Source: Moheibacter lacus
Lineage (GTDB): Bacteria > Bacteroidota > Bacteroidia > Flavobacteriales > Weeksellaceae
Reading direction: 5' to 3'
Length of the DNA stretch: 64,000 bases
Assembly: GCF_014042165.1 (NCBI RefSeq)
Contig: NZ_JACDZE010000001.1
Coordinates: 248,001-312,000, forward strand
Shown: positions 1-7,861 of the stretch, one piece after another
Layout of the letters: every line of letters starts with the position of its first letter
Numbering within the stretch: the first letter of the stretch is position 1
Made by a program: the position numbers and the translations under genes
The notes under the pieces: generated by a model
Databases searched by the model: none
What the model was told of the DNA's origin: nothing
Seen by the model: the letters and a program-made list of their open reading frames with translations, nothing else

Positions 1-9
1 ACCACAAGA

Positions 10-38
10 AAGCTTCAACAATCGTTGAGGCTTTTTTT
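10..38 (+). terminator. Intrinsic terminator of a gene left of the window
   Basis: A hairpin with arms around 10-19 and 24-33 (TCAAC pairs with GTTGA, AAGC with GCTT, one T-G wobble) is followed by a run of nine T. It reads in the plus direction, so it should end a transcript entering from the left edge. Confidence 0.75.
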
Positions 39-64
39 TCTTCAAACTCCCGAGAAATCAGAAA

Positions 65-99
65 GTAATTTCGCAGAAAAAGCCGTAATTTCGCAGAAA
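65..99 (+). repeat. Direct repeat in the rbfA upstream region
   Basis: The 15-mer GTAATTTCGCAGAAA occurs at 65-79 and again at 85-99, a 20-bp period. Each copy contains TAATTTCG, one mismatch from the TAnnTTTG box, so the repeat may duplicate a weak promoter element. Only 16 bp separate it from the rbfA start. Confidence 0.5.
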
Positions 100-115
100 C
101 CAATAGCATCAAATT

Positions 116-475
116 TTGGAAACAAATAGACAAAAAAAAGTAGCCACCGTTTTTCAGGAAGAATTATCAGAAATTTTCCGCAAAGAAGCCAAAGAACTAT
201 TTCCGGGGAAATTATTGACCGTGACTGAAGTTGCTGTTTCACCTGATTTATCTGTAGCCAAAGTCTATGTGAGCGTTTTCCCAACCAATGAAAAGGAACA
301 AATCATCCAATTGGTCAAAGAAAAAGCACCTTATTACAGATCATTATTGGCCAAAACCGCTGCCAAAACCATGCGGATAACTCCGGAACTTTTGTTCTAT
401 TTGGATTCTTCTTTGGATGATATTGATAAAATTGACAGAGCATTACGTGGAGAAGGAAACAATCCTGTTTTGTAA
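116..475 (+). CDS. rbfA: Ribosome-binding factor A
   Basis: RbfA binds the 30S subunit late in assembly and helps mature the 5' end of 16S rRNA; it is cytoplasmic. The 119-residue length is normal for the family. The sequence shows the KH-like fold pattern (LLTVTEVAVSPDLSVAKVYV near residues 32-51) and a family-typical C-terminal segment, RITPELLFYLDSSLDDIDKID. The start is TTG; no in-frame ATG precedes the conserved N-terminus RQKKVATVFQEE. The following permease gene begins directly after its stop, so the two are probably cotranscribed. Identification is by recognisable family sequence. Confidence 0.93.
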   Translation: METNRQKKVATVFQEELSEIFRKEAKELFPGKLLTVTEVAVSPDLSVAKVYVSVFPTNEKEQIIQLVKEKAPYYRSLLAKTAAKTMRITPELLFYLDSSLDDIDKIDRALRGEGNNPVL

Positions 476-2062
476 ATGAAAAACGTATCGCTTTTCATAG
501 CTCGCCGCTACAATACTTATACCCTGCTGATCAGTATGGCGCTGATCTTGATTTCGTCTTTAATGGTCGGAACCTTGATTTATTCTGGAAATTTATCCCT
601 AAAAATCATTCGGGATTTACTTTTTCCGGAACAAATACTCAGCAACAACCAACAAATATTGATCGTGGTTTTAATGCTCGGTTATCTTTTGATTCAAACC
701 ACTGCTATTTACTTATTATTCAATAAATTACTAAAATCAATTCCGAAAAATTATAAATTGGGAATTGCATTTTTGATTGCGTTTATTTCACTTGGGACTG
801 CCGGATTTTTGATATTTAAAAATCTAAACCAAAGCATCGGGATCAATGCCTTGAACTTGGTTTTGATCTCAACAGGATTGTTGTCAATTATTTTTGGTTT
901 GCTCAATTATATTTTTTCAAAACGAAAAATTACAGGCGTCAACATCATCACTTCCATCGCTGTTTTTGCCATCACCATAGCCACTTGTGCGCTATTTGTC
1001 ATTCTTTCCGTATTCTCAGGTTTGGAAAAAATGAACATCCAATTTTTCAGCAATGTGAACCCAGATTTAAAAATTTCTCCGTCAAAGGGAAAAACACTAA
1101 CTGATCTTGAGGTAATTACAGCCAAATTGGACAAAAAACCACAGGTTCTTTCTTATTCAAAAGTAATAGAAGAAAAGGTTTCAGTTGAATTTGAAAACAA
1201 ACAAGACATTGCCTACATCAAAGGAATTGATAAAAACTATACGAATGTTGTTAAAGTGGATACCTGTATCGTCCATGGCTCGTTTTTATCATTTGAAAAT
1301 CCAAATGAAATACTGGCTTCTGATGGTATAGCCAGACGCTTGCAGATGTACATAGACCATCAACATGCAAGTCTTCTGCGCATGCCCAAACCCGGAACAG
1401 GCTTGATTTCATCTGAAAATGAAGCATTTAACACAGCACTTGCTAATCCGGTTGGGATTTTTATCATCAATGATCAATATGACAAATACATTTATTCACC
1501 TTTAGAATTGACCCAAAACCTTTTAGAACTACCTCCCAATTCAGCTTACAGCATCGAGATCAAACTGCAACCCGGATTGAATCTTAACACGGCAAAATCT
1601 GCGCTTCAAAATGATTTGGGAAATTCGGTTTTGGTTCAAACCCGACAAGATTTGGATTCGACATTTTTAAAGGTCATGAATGTAGAAAACCTGATTATTT
1701 ATTTGATTTTCACATTGGTAATCATCATCGCTACATTCAATTTGGCTGGAGCAATCATCATCATCATTTTGGATAAAAAAACCCAAATCAAAACCATGTG
1801 GAGTTTCGGGATGCGACTATCTCAAATCAAAAGGATATTTTTCCAAACCGGATTATTGATCACGGTATTTTCCATTTTATTTGGTTTGGGCCTAGGTAGC
1901 GCACTTGGGATTTTACAAAATCAATTCCATCTGGTGATGGCCAATGCTTTTGTTGCATTTCCATTTGAATTCACTTTAACCAATTATTTCACCGTGATTT
2001 TGACTGTGTTTTGCATCGGTGGATTTGTTTCTTGGATGGTCTCTCGGAAACTACCGGTCTGA
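476..2062 (+). CDS. LolC/FtsX-type ABC permease with N-terminal membrane insertion
   Basis: This is an FtsX/MacB-fold inner-membrane permease of the LolC/LolE kind, which extracts lipoproteins from the inner membrane with an ABC ATPase. The core is visible: FSKRK at 147-151, the first core helix at about 156-180 ending in VILSVFSGLEKMN, a long periplasmic domain at about 185-400, and three C-terminal helices. The oddity is at the front. In family members the N-terminal IARRY is followed at once by FSK; here residues 13-146 intervene and contain about four extra predicted membrane segments (near 16-36, 61-82, 96-114, 124-144). No ATPase gene is adjacent. Substrate is unknown. Its ATG immediately follows the rbfA stop. 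Confidence 0.85.
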   Translation: MKNVSLFIARRYNTYTLLISMALILISSLMVGTLIYSGNLSLKIIRDLLFPEQILSNNQQILIVVLMLGYLLIQTTAIYLLFNKLLKSIPKNYKLGIAFLIAFISLGTAGFLIFKNLNQSIGINALNLVLISTGLLSIIFGLLNYIFSKRKITGVNIITSIAVFAITIATCALFVILSVFSGLEKMNIQFFSNVNPDLKISPSKGKTLTDLEVITAKLDKKPQVLSYSKVIEEKVSVEFENKQDIAYIKGIDKNYTNVVKVDTCIVHGSFLSFENPNEILASDGIARRLQMYIDHQHASLLRMPKPGTGLISSENEAFNTALANPVGIFIINDQYDKYIYSPLELTQNLLELPPNSAYSIEIKLQPGLNLNTAKSALQNDLGNSVLVQTRQDLDSTFLKVMNVENLIIYLIFTLVIIIATFNLAGAIIIIILDKKTQIKTMWSFGMRLSQIKRIFFQTGLLITVFSILFGLGLGSALGILQNQFHLVMANAFVAFPFEFTLTNYFTVILTVFCIGGFVSWMVSRKLPV

Positions 2063-2070
2063 AAGAATGA

Positions 2071-2092
2071 TTGAGTGGTTGAGTGGTTGAGT
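2071..2092. repeat. 8-bp tandem repeat between convergent genes
   Basis: TTGAGTGG is repeated twice and followed by a partial copy TTGAGT. It lies in the 37-bp gap between the convergent permease and DUF4230 genes. No hairpin terminator is obvious here. Confidence 0.5.
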
Positions 2093-2099
2093 AATAAAA

Positions 2100-2708
2100 T
2101 CAATTGAATTTTAACTCCAATTCCTTTGCCAGAGCGGTTTTGTCAATAATTTTCCAGTCGTAAATTTTTGCCAATTGATACAATTCTCCTAAATTTTCAA
2201 TCAATTGTTGATGGGCCTGATCTTCTAATTTTTTCTGATCAATTGATTTTTCGATGTGTTCAATTGCTCGTTTTTTGATTTCATTCAATTCATCTTTCTC
2301 AAAAGTATTGAAACGGCTTTGATCCAAATCATAAATGCTCACGTCCGGGAAAATTTCCAATTCCATTTCCGGTACTTTTTGAATATAGATGGTTTTATTT
2401 TCCTCATCCAATTCTACTTCCAATTTTTTCAAATCATAAGTCGCCTGTACTTTCACATTGACCAAAAAAAGCACTTTTTTGTCAAAACTGAAATAATCCT
2501 TTAATCCAGGCACATAAGAACTACTTTTATGCGAATAAACATCGGAAAACATTTGTTCTGCCACGATCATTTTATTCATTTTCTGAATTTCGTAGGCGAT
2601 GACATGGGATTCATTCGTAGAACTATTGGTTTGAAATTGCTTCATAATGAAATAAGTCAGCAAAGCACCAAAGAGAATTCCGGCGATGATATAAACTGTT
2701 TTTTTCAA
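2100..2708 (-). CDS. DUF4230 domain-containing membrane-anchored protein
   Basis: The 202-residue protein has one N-terminal membrane segment (about residues 4-22, IIAGILFGALLTYFIM) and a soluble DUF4230-type body with charged beta-strand and helix regions (for example FLVNVKVQATYDLKKLEVEL). Function of the family is unknown. The start codon overlaps the stop of the upstream thioredoxin-like lipoprotein gene by 4 bp, so the two are translationally coupled. Family assignment is from sequence recognition. Confidence 0.75.
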   Translation of the reverse strand: MKKTVYIIAGILFGALLTYFIMKQFQTNSSTNESHVIAYEIQKMNKMIVAEQMFSDVYSHKSSSYVPGLKDYFSFDKKVLFLVNVKVQATYDLKKLEVELDEENKTIYIQKVPEMELEIFPDVSIYDLDQSRFNTFEKDELNEIKKRAIEHIEKSIDQKKLEDQAHQQLIENLGELYQLAKIYDWKIIDKTALAKELELKFN

Positions 2709-3247
2709 TCTTCAAAATAATTAGGCGTCAACGGACTTTCATTCACAATCATCATGATATCTTCTTCTAGCGAACCTGAAACCGGTGATTCCACGATTCT
2801 CCCGACCTCCTCACCTGCTTTATAAAAAATAAAAGTCGGGACAAAACGGACGTCTTTCCCTATTTCTTCACTATAAAAACTCTTTTTGCTTTCATTTACC
2901 GCATAGGTTAAAATTCGTTGTTTAGGGAATTTGGCTTCATCCAAAATTTTCATAAGCCTTGGATATTCGCGGCGAGAATCCTCCGACCAAGTTCCCATAA
3001 AGACTTCGATGCGGAACTTTTTAAGCTTTCCTTTGAATTCCTTTACTAAAGCAGGATTAGTCGTATAAGTATCATATTCCTGATGGAACCATTCTGAAAA
3101 TGGTTCTTTTAAAAAAGCTGTTCGATCTACACCACCCAGCAACATTTTGTTTCCGTCCTTTAAATTCACGACACGGTTAAAAATATAAGGACCTTCACAA
3201 CTTGTAATCAAAAGAAGGAAAATCAGTACAAATAAGGAGTTTTTCAT
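2705..3247 (-). CDS. Thioredoxin-fold lipoprotein lacking active-site cysteines
   Basis: The 180-residue protein has a lipoprotein signal (hydrophobic stretch and lipobox ending at Cys17, ITSC). The body looks like a thioredoxin fold: beta strand IEVFMGTW, then a helix, and a cis-proline loop VRFVPTF (Pro137). At the redox site the sequence is W87-S-E-D-S91 where redox-active relatives carry cysteine after the tryptophan. With neither cysteine present, a disulfide oxidoreductase role is unlikely; a structural or chaperone role is possible. It should be membrane-tethered in the periplasm. It shares a 4-bp overlap with the DUF4230 gene downstream. Confidence 0.75.
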   Translation of the reverse strand: MKNSLFVLIFLLLITSCEGPYIFNRVVNLKDGNKMLLGGVDRTAFLKEPFSEWFHQEYDTYTTNPALVKEFKGKLKKFRIEVFMGTWSEDSRREYPRLMKILDEAKFPKQRILTYAVNESKKSFYSEEIGKDVRFVPTFIFYKAGEEVGRIVESPVSGSLEEDIMMIVNESPLTPNYFED

Positions 3248-3283
3248 TGGTCTAATTTGAGGAAGTAAAGATAAAAAAAATGA

Positions 3284-4441
3284 TCAGCCTTTGAAATTTC
3301 CATTTTCAAAGTGAATATTTCCTACAGAAAAATCAGCCAGTTCTCCGATTACCGGAAAAACAGAGGATTTCCCATGGTATTTTTCACCTTTCATATCTTG
3401 ATCCAAATGACCGTAATAAGCCGATAAATCGCCTATTTCTTCAATTTTAGAGCAATAAATCACCTCTTGACTTTCCAAATCTACTCTTTCTTCAAAATAA
3501 ATCCCAATGTCCAATATAGCATGACTTTCGCTCGATTCAACTTGAACATTTCGCAATATGATGTCCAAATATTTCTTTTGATTCAGTGGAATGTTATCGT
3601 AGTTCCTTTTTTCCATCACATCAGAGCGGGAAATTCTCTCAAAAGCCAATAAAATAGCCAAAGCATTGAACTTTCTGACTTGATTTCTACTATAATCATT
3701 TGGAAAATGTCCGGCTTCAAACAAAATACAAGGAAAACCCAATTTGGTAAAATTATCTCCGGTAGAATTGGGGTAGAATTCATCCGTAAATCTCGAAAGA
3801 TGCCCAGGAATCACTGCTTCCAAGCCTTTTACCATATGATCAATCACCGCCATCGCTTTTATGCGAGACTCAGTTACAGATCGAATTTCATCTGGGGAAG
3901 GGGCTAAAAAGGCCATTGTCGCAGGTTTTGACTGATCACCAACATTGAAAATCGATCTTTGATCATGTAAATTGAACATAAAATCAGGTTGAATTTCAGA
4001 TACAGCAGCTTTTAAAACCTTAATTTCAGGTGAAGCTTCTTGCAAAAAATCACGATTTAAATCTATTCCGGCAGCATTTCGACGTGTATAAAGCGAAGAA
4101 CCATCAGGATTCAACATAGGTATATAATAGATGCATAATTCCTTTAATATAACATCTGACCATGAAGTTTCAGATTTTAAGAACGAAAAAACATCCAACA
4201 TCGCCCTTGTTCCGGTTGATTCGTTCCCATGCATCTGCGACCAAATTAAAATTTTGACTTTTCCGGTCCCGATTTTTAACTGAAAAATTTCATTGCCCAA
4301 AAATGATTTTCCGATAGAAATTTTGTCCGGAAAATTTTGATCTAAATAAGATTTCAATTTTAAAAAAGGTAAGTATTTGGATTCCAATCCATCTACACGA
4401 TGTTTTTCGTAATTATTGTTAAAAAGTACTGTCAATCCCAT
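3284..4441 (-). CDS. M14-family zinc carboxypeptidase
   Basis: A 385-residue metallopeptidase of the carboxypeptidase A/M14 type. The zinc ligands are visible as H71xxE74 (QMHGNEST) and H159 (NLHDQR); the substrate-binding NPDG (111-114) and DLNRDF (Asn129-Arg130) motifs and the catalytic glutamate in FEAG (E242) are present. No signal peptide is apparent, so a cytoplasmic peptide or amide hydrolase is likely. The C-terminal part, about 290-385, is a separate beta-rich region of unknown role. Its promoter region is shared with the divergent XRE regulator, and one operator-like palindrome pair lies 121-149 bp upstream of its start. Confidence 0.88.
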   Translation of the reverse strand: MGLTVLFNNNYEKHRVDGLESKYLPFLKLKSYLDQNFPDKISIGKSFLGNEIFQLKIGTGKVKILIWSQMHGNESTGTRAMLDVFSFLKSETSWSDVILKELCIYYIPMLNPDGSSLYTRRNAAGIDLNRDFLQEASPEIKVLKAAVSEIQPDFMFNLHDQRSIFNVGDQSKPATMAFLAPSPDEIRSVTESRIKAMAVIDHMVKGLEAVIPGHLSRFTDEFYPNSTGDNFTKLGFPCILFEAGHFPNDYSRNQVRKFNALAILLAFERISRSDVMEKRNYDNIPLNQKKYLDIILRNVQVESSESHAILDIGIYFEERVDLESQEVIYCSKIEEIGDLSAYYGHLDQDMKGEKYHGKSSVFPVIGELADFSVGNIHFENGNFKG

Positions 4442-4785
4442 AAAACGAAGTTACAATTTTTTGAAAAGTGATTTTAAAGCGATTTAAGCGACTTTCAATT
4501 TTTCCATGAATCTGGGTTTAGAAAAATTAAAATAATGGCTGAAACAAGAGCCGAAAACACAATTTACATTTGTAATTTACAATTGTAAATAGATGATCAT
4601 GAAAATATGTCAGGTATAGACCAATTTATTGTCAATATTATATTATATTTTACTTAACTCCTTTTTATCAAATATATAATTGATATTATATAAATCATTA
4701 GTATAACTTTACTTTAAGTCAAATTGACAAAATGATGGTTGAATATACTATTGTGAATTGTAAATTTTTAGTTTACTTTTGTAAA
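4442..4785. other. AT-rich intergenic region between M14 peptidase and XRE regulator
   Basis: No gene is visible. The region contains palindromic sites of the form TTTAC-N4-GTAAA at its left third and again at the regulator start, a very AT-rich central part around 4625-4715, and the near-palindrome GTCAAATTGAC at 4718-4728. It should carry the control region of one or both divergent genes. Confidence 0.6.
4562..4590. promoter_or_regulatory. Overlapping pair of TTTAC-N4-GTAAA operator-like sites
   Basis: Two sites sit head to tail: TTTAC-ATTT-GTAAT at 4563-4576 and TTTAC-AATT-GTAAA at 4576-4589. The second extends to a perfect 16-bp palindrome (4575-4590). The same pattern recurs at the start of the adjacent XRE regulator gene, which makes it a plausible binding site for that regulator. 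Confidence 0.55.
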
Positions 4786-4786
4786 A
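4750..4786 (+). promoter_or_regulatory. Promoter and operator of the XRE regulator
   Basis: The -7 box TACTTTTG occupies 4774-4781 and lies inside the inverted repeat TTTAC-TTTT-GTAAA (4772-4785). A degenerate copy, matching the upstream 16-bp palindrome at 13 of 16 positions, lies at 4750-4765, two helical turns (21 bp) away. Occupation would cover the promoter, so autorepression is expected. The ATG follows the box after four bases. Confidence 0.6.
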
Positions 4787-5226
4787 TGGAACTAAAAAAT
4801 AGAATTCTTGAAATTTTGGAAAAATCGGGGCTCACACCCTCCGAATTTGCGGACAAAATTGAAGTGCAGCGATCGGCCATTTCGCACATCACTTCCGGAC
4901 GGAACAAACCGAGTTTGGAATTTCTGATCAAAATCAAACAAGCCTATCCGGAAATCGATAGTGATTGGTTGATTTTTGGGACTGAAAAAAAGATAGAGTT
5001 GGAAGAAAATTTGACCAAAAAAGAAACAGATGAAAAATCGGACGACTCCTATCCCACCCTTTTTGAATTATTTGATTCTGATGAAAAAATTGAAAAAGAA
5101 GAGGCCGTAAAGGATTTTCCTCCTACAGAAAATTTAAAAACGCCGGCTGTTGAACCAAAGAAAATCAAGAGAGCCTTGCTATTTTTTGAAGATGGAACTT
5201 TTGAAGATTTTGTTTCAGGGAACTAA
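4786..5226 (+). CDS. XRE-family helix-turn-helix regulator
   Basis: I place the start at the ATG at 4786, giving 146 residues beginning MELKNRILEILEKSGLTP; an upstream in-frame ATG at 4732 would translate through the promoter and operator. Residues about 5-55 form a Cro/CI-type helix-turn-helix (SEFADKIEVQRSAISHITSG). The rest is acidic and probably disordered, ending in a short hydrophobic stretch, ALLFFEDGTFEDF. It probably binds the TTTAC-N4-GTAAA sites around its own promoter. The regulon beyond that is unknown. Confidence 0.8.
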   Translation: MELKNRILEILEKSGLTPSEFADKIEVQRSAISHITSGRNKPSLEFLIKIKQAYPEIDSDWLIFGTEKKIELEENLTKKETDEKSDDSYPTLFELFDSDEKIEKEEAVKDFPPTENLKTPAVEPKKIKRALLFFEDGTFEDFVSGN

Positions 5227-5264
5227 GTATTGCTGTTAGAAAATTCATTAATTTCGTTTCCGAG

Positions 5265-5852
5265 ATGAATTTTCTAGCACATCAATACCTTTCTTTTCAT
5301 AACTCTGAAATTCAGTTGGGGAACTTATACGGTGAAATCGTCAGAGGAAAAGATTATCTTCATTTCGAGAAAGGTCTCCAAAACGGGATTTTGCTGCATC
5401 GTGAAATCGATACTTTTACGGATGCGCATGATTTGGTTAAAAATAGCACGCAAAAGTTTCATGAAAAATATGGAAAATATGCGCCGGTAATCGTAGATGT
5501 ATTGTATGATTATTTATTGATCAAAAATTGGGAAACATATTCTCAAGTTCCTTTTGACCAATTCGTCCAAGATTGCTATGCCCTTTTCAGTGAAAATTTT
5601 GAAACTTTCCCACCAAAACTCCAATTCATCATACAACATTTGCTTGAACATGATTGGTTCCATAACTACACCAGCATCGAAGGAATCAGCCAAACACTAA
5701 AAGGAATCAGTCAGCGAAGCAAATTCAAAAACAATATTGAAGAATCTACTCATGAATTTCTTTTGTTTGAACAAGATTTGCAAGAAGATTTCCAAATTTT
5801 CTTTCCTGAACTGATTTCTCATTGCAAATTATTTATTGCTGAGAACCAATAA
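5265..5852 (+). CDS. Acyl carrier protein phosphodiesterase family protein
   Basis: The 195-residue protein resembles AcpH, which removes the 4'-phosphopantetheine prosthetic group from holo-ACP. The family start MNFLAH is present, as is the metal-site motif H45-R-x-x-D49-x-x-x-D53 (HREIDTFTD) of this HD-like fold. It is probably cytoplasmic. It follows the XRE gene by 38 bp on the same strand and might be cotranscribed, although a weak box TAATTTCG (5249-5256) precedes it. Confidence 0.82.
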   Translation: MNFLAHQYLSFHNSEIQLGNLYGEIVRGKDYLHFEKGLQNGILLHREIDTFTDAHDLVKNSTQKFHEKYGKYAPVIVDVLYDYLLIKNWETYSQVPFDQFVQDCYALFSENFETFPPKLQFIIQHLLEHDWFHNYTSIEGISQTLKGISQRSKFKNNIEESTHEFLLFEQDLQEDFQIFFPELISHCKLFIAENQ

Positions 5853-6119
5853 ATTTACCTTGGGAATTGCCCAAAGCTACCAACATTGAATTCCAACGAA
5901 GTTTGACTTCGCTTAAATAAATAATGAATTTAAATCCTGATAAAGTTCGAGATGAGAATTTCAGCGGAAACCTCGAGGAATTCTTTATATTAAAAATTAG
6001 CACATTGAACCCACTACCTATTGTACCATAGCCTACTCTTGATAAATTCAATTTAATCCAATTTTTGGATTTTTGAATTCAACTGAAAATTGTATTTTTA
6101 GCCGTCAAACAAACAAAAA
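5853..6119. other. Gap with a possible eroded coding remnant
   Basis: No convincing gene. Plus-strand reading shows short open stretches broken by stops, including a 35-codon frame at 5924-6031 (MNLNPDKVRDENFSG..., ending LNPLPIVP). Base composition is closer to coding DNA than to the AT-rich gaps elsewhere, so this may be a gene relic. Toward the right end there is a plausible promoter for the carboxylase gene: TTTG at 6072-6075, 17 bp, then TATTTTTA at 6093-6100. Confidence 0.4.
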
Positions 6120-7748
6120 ATGGATTTAACGTTCAATCAACGAGAAGATAAAAACAAATTATTGGTTTCCGATTTGCGTCGGAAATTGGCTGAAGTCTAT
6201 GTGGGTGGAGGTGAAAAAAGAATCAAAAAACACAAAGAAAAAGGAAAGTTAACTGCCAGAGAAAGAATCGATTATCTTTTGGACAAAGGAAAACCGAGCA
6301 TAGAAATCGCCGCTTTTGCTGGATATGAAATGTACGAAGAAGATGGTGGCTGTCCTAGTGGTGGCGTTGTCGTCAAGATCGGTTATGTTTCTGGTAAACA
6401 ATGTATAGTAGTCGCAAATGATGCAACGGTAAAAGCCGGAGCTTGGTTTCCGATTTCCGGTAAAAAGAACCTGAGAGCACAAGAAATTGCGATGGAAAAT
6501 CGACTTCCGATAATTTATTTGGTGGACAGTGCAGGTGTTTATCTCCCTATGCAAGCTGAAATTTTTCCGGACAAAGAACATTTCGGACGGATTTTCCGAA
6601 ACAATGCTATCATGAGTTCCATGGGCATCACCCAAATCGCTGCGGTGATGGGAAGTTGTGTGGCAGGTGGTGCTTATTTGCCGATTATGAGCGACGAAGC
6701 GATGATCGTAGACAAAACCGGATCCATATTTCTTGCCGGAAGTTATTTAGTAAAAGCCGCAATCGGAGAAGACATTGACAATGAAACACTTGGAGGTGCA
6801 ACGACACATTGTGAAATTTCCGGAGTAACGGATTATAAAGCCAAAGATGATCAAGATGCGCTAGATCGCATCAAATCCATCATGGGTAAAATCGGTGATT
6901 ATGAAAAAGCCGGATACAACCGTGAAAAACCGGCGAAACCGGCGCTGGACGAAAAAGAAATTTATGGAATATTGCCCGTTTCCAGGGCGGAACAATACGA
7001 TATGTACGACATCATCAAGCGTTTGGTGGACAATTCCGAATTTGACGAATACAAAGGGGATTATGGAAAAACACTGATTTGTTGTTATGCAAGGATTGAC
7101 GGCTGGGCAGTAGGTATCGTTGCCAATCAAAGAAAAATTGTCAAATCCAAAAAAGACGGAATGCAGTTTGGAGGTGTAATTTATTCGGATTCTGCCGATA
7201 AAGCAACAAGGTTTATTGCCAATTGTAACCAGAAAAAAATCCCATTGGTCTTTTTACAGGATGTCACCGGATTTATGGTCGGCTCCAAATCGGAGCATGG
7301 TGGCATCATCAAAGATGGCGCAAAAATGGTGAATGCTGTGGCGAATTCTGTCGTTCCAAAGTTTACAGTTGTAATCGGAAACTCCTATGGTGCAGGCAAT
7401 TACGCCATGTGTGGGAAAGCTTATGATCCGCGGTTGATTTTCGCTTGGCCTTCAGCACAATTGGCGGTAATGGGAGGTGAACAAGCTGCAAAAGTGCTTT
7501 TACAAATCCAAGAGGCCACTTTAAAAGCAAAAGGAGAAATCATCGACGAAGCCAAAGAAAAAAAATTGCTCGAAGAAATTACCGAACGATACACCAAACA
7601 AACCAGTCCATTTTATGCGGCTGCAAGAATTTGGACCGATGCGATCATCGAACCGACGGATACAAGAAAATGGATTTCGATGGGAATCGAGGCAGCCAAT
7701 CATGCTCCTATCGAAAAACCGTTTAATTTAGGTGTAATTCAGACTTAA
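6120..7748 (+). CDS. Acyl-CoA carboxylase, carboxyltransferase beta subunit
   Basis: A biotin-dependent carboxyltransferase subunit of the propionyl-/methylcrotonyl-CoA carboxylase family, moving CO2 from biotin to an acyl-CoA. Its 542 residues match the full-length family. The two crotonase-like halves are visible: the N-terminal oxyanion region with GGCPSGGVV and GSCVAGGAYLP, and the C-terminal half with HGGIIKDGAKMVNAVA, GNSYGAGNYAMCG and WPSAQLAVMGGEQAA. These C-terminal motifs look most like methylcrotonyl-CoA carboxylase, which would place it in leucine breakdown. No biotin carboxylase or biotin-carrier gene is adjacent, so the alpha subunit must be encoded elsewhere. A terminator follows it. 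Confidence 0.92.
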   Translation: MDLTFNQREDKNKLLVSDLRRKLAEVYVGGGEKRIKKHKEKGKLTARERIDYLLDKGKPSIEIAAFAGYEMYEEDGGCPSGGVVVKIGYVSGKQCIVVANDATVKAGAWFPISGKKNLRAQEIAMENRLPIIYLVDSAGVYLPMQAEIFPDKEHFGRIFRNNAIMSSMGITQIAAVMGSCVAGGAYLPIMSDEAMIVDKTGSIFLAGSYLVKAAIGEDIDNETLGGATTHCEISGVTDYKAKDDQDALDRIKSIMGKIGDYEKAGYNREKPAKPALDEKEIYGILPVSRAEQYDMYDIIKRLVDNSEFDEYKGDYGKTLICCYARIDGWAVGIVANQRKIVKSKKDGMQFGGVIYSDSADKATRFIANCNQKKIPLVFLQDVTGFMVGSKSEHGGIIKDGAKMVNAVANSVVPKFTVVIGNSYGAGNYAMCGKAYDPRLIFAWPSAQLAVMGGEQAAKVLLQIQEATLKAKGEIIDEAKEKKLLEEITERYTKQTSPFYAAARIWTDAIIEPTDTRKWISMGIEAANHAPIEKPFNLGVIQT

Positions 7749-7769
7749 AATGATTTAGAATAAAAAAAT

Positions 7770-7804
7770 AAAAGCCGAAATCTGATTAGCATTTCGGCTT
7801 TTTT
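7770..7804 (+). terminator. Intrinsic terminator after the acyl-CoA carboxylase gene
   Basis: The arms AAAAGCCGAAAT (7770-7781) and ATTTCGGCTTTT (7791-7802) pair perfectly around a 9-base loop and run into a T tract. Confidence 0.9.
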
Positions 7805-7831
7805 ATTGTCCCATTCTTTTTCTCAATTTTC

Positions 7832-7839
7832 TATATTTG
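7832..7839 (+). promoter_or_regulatory. -7 promoter box upstream of the DUF3667 gene
   Basis: TATATTTG matches TAnnTTTG and lies 22 bp before the ATG. No clear TTTG is found at the expected -33 distance. Confidence 0.6.
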
Positions 7840-7861
7840 TGGTGCTTAAAACTTTTTCCCG

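Noticed and set aside
5949-5990. GTTCGA sequence checked as a tRNA T-loop
   Set aside because: No matching acceptor or anticodon stems on either side.
5924-6031. Short 35-codon ORF as a functional gene
   Set aside because: No promoter box, no family match and flanking broken frames; recorded only as a possible relic.
6249-6635. 128-codon minus-strand open frame
   Set aside because: It lies wholly antisense to the acyl-CoA carboxylase gene and has no family features; a shadow of the coding strand.
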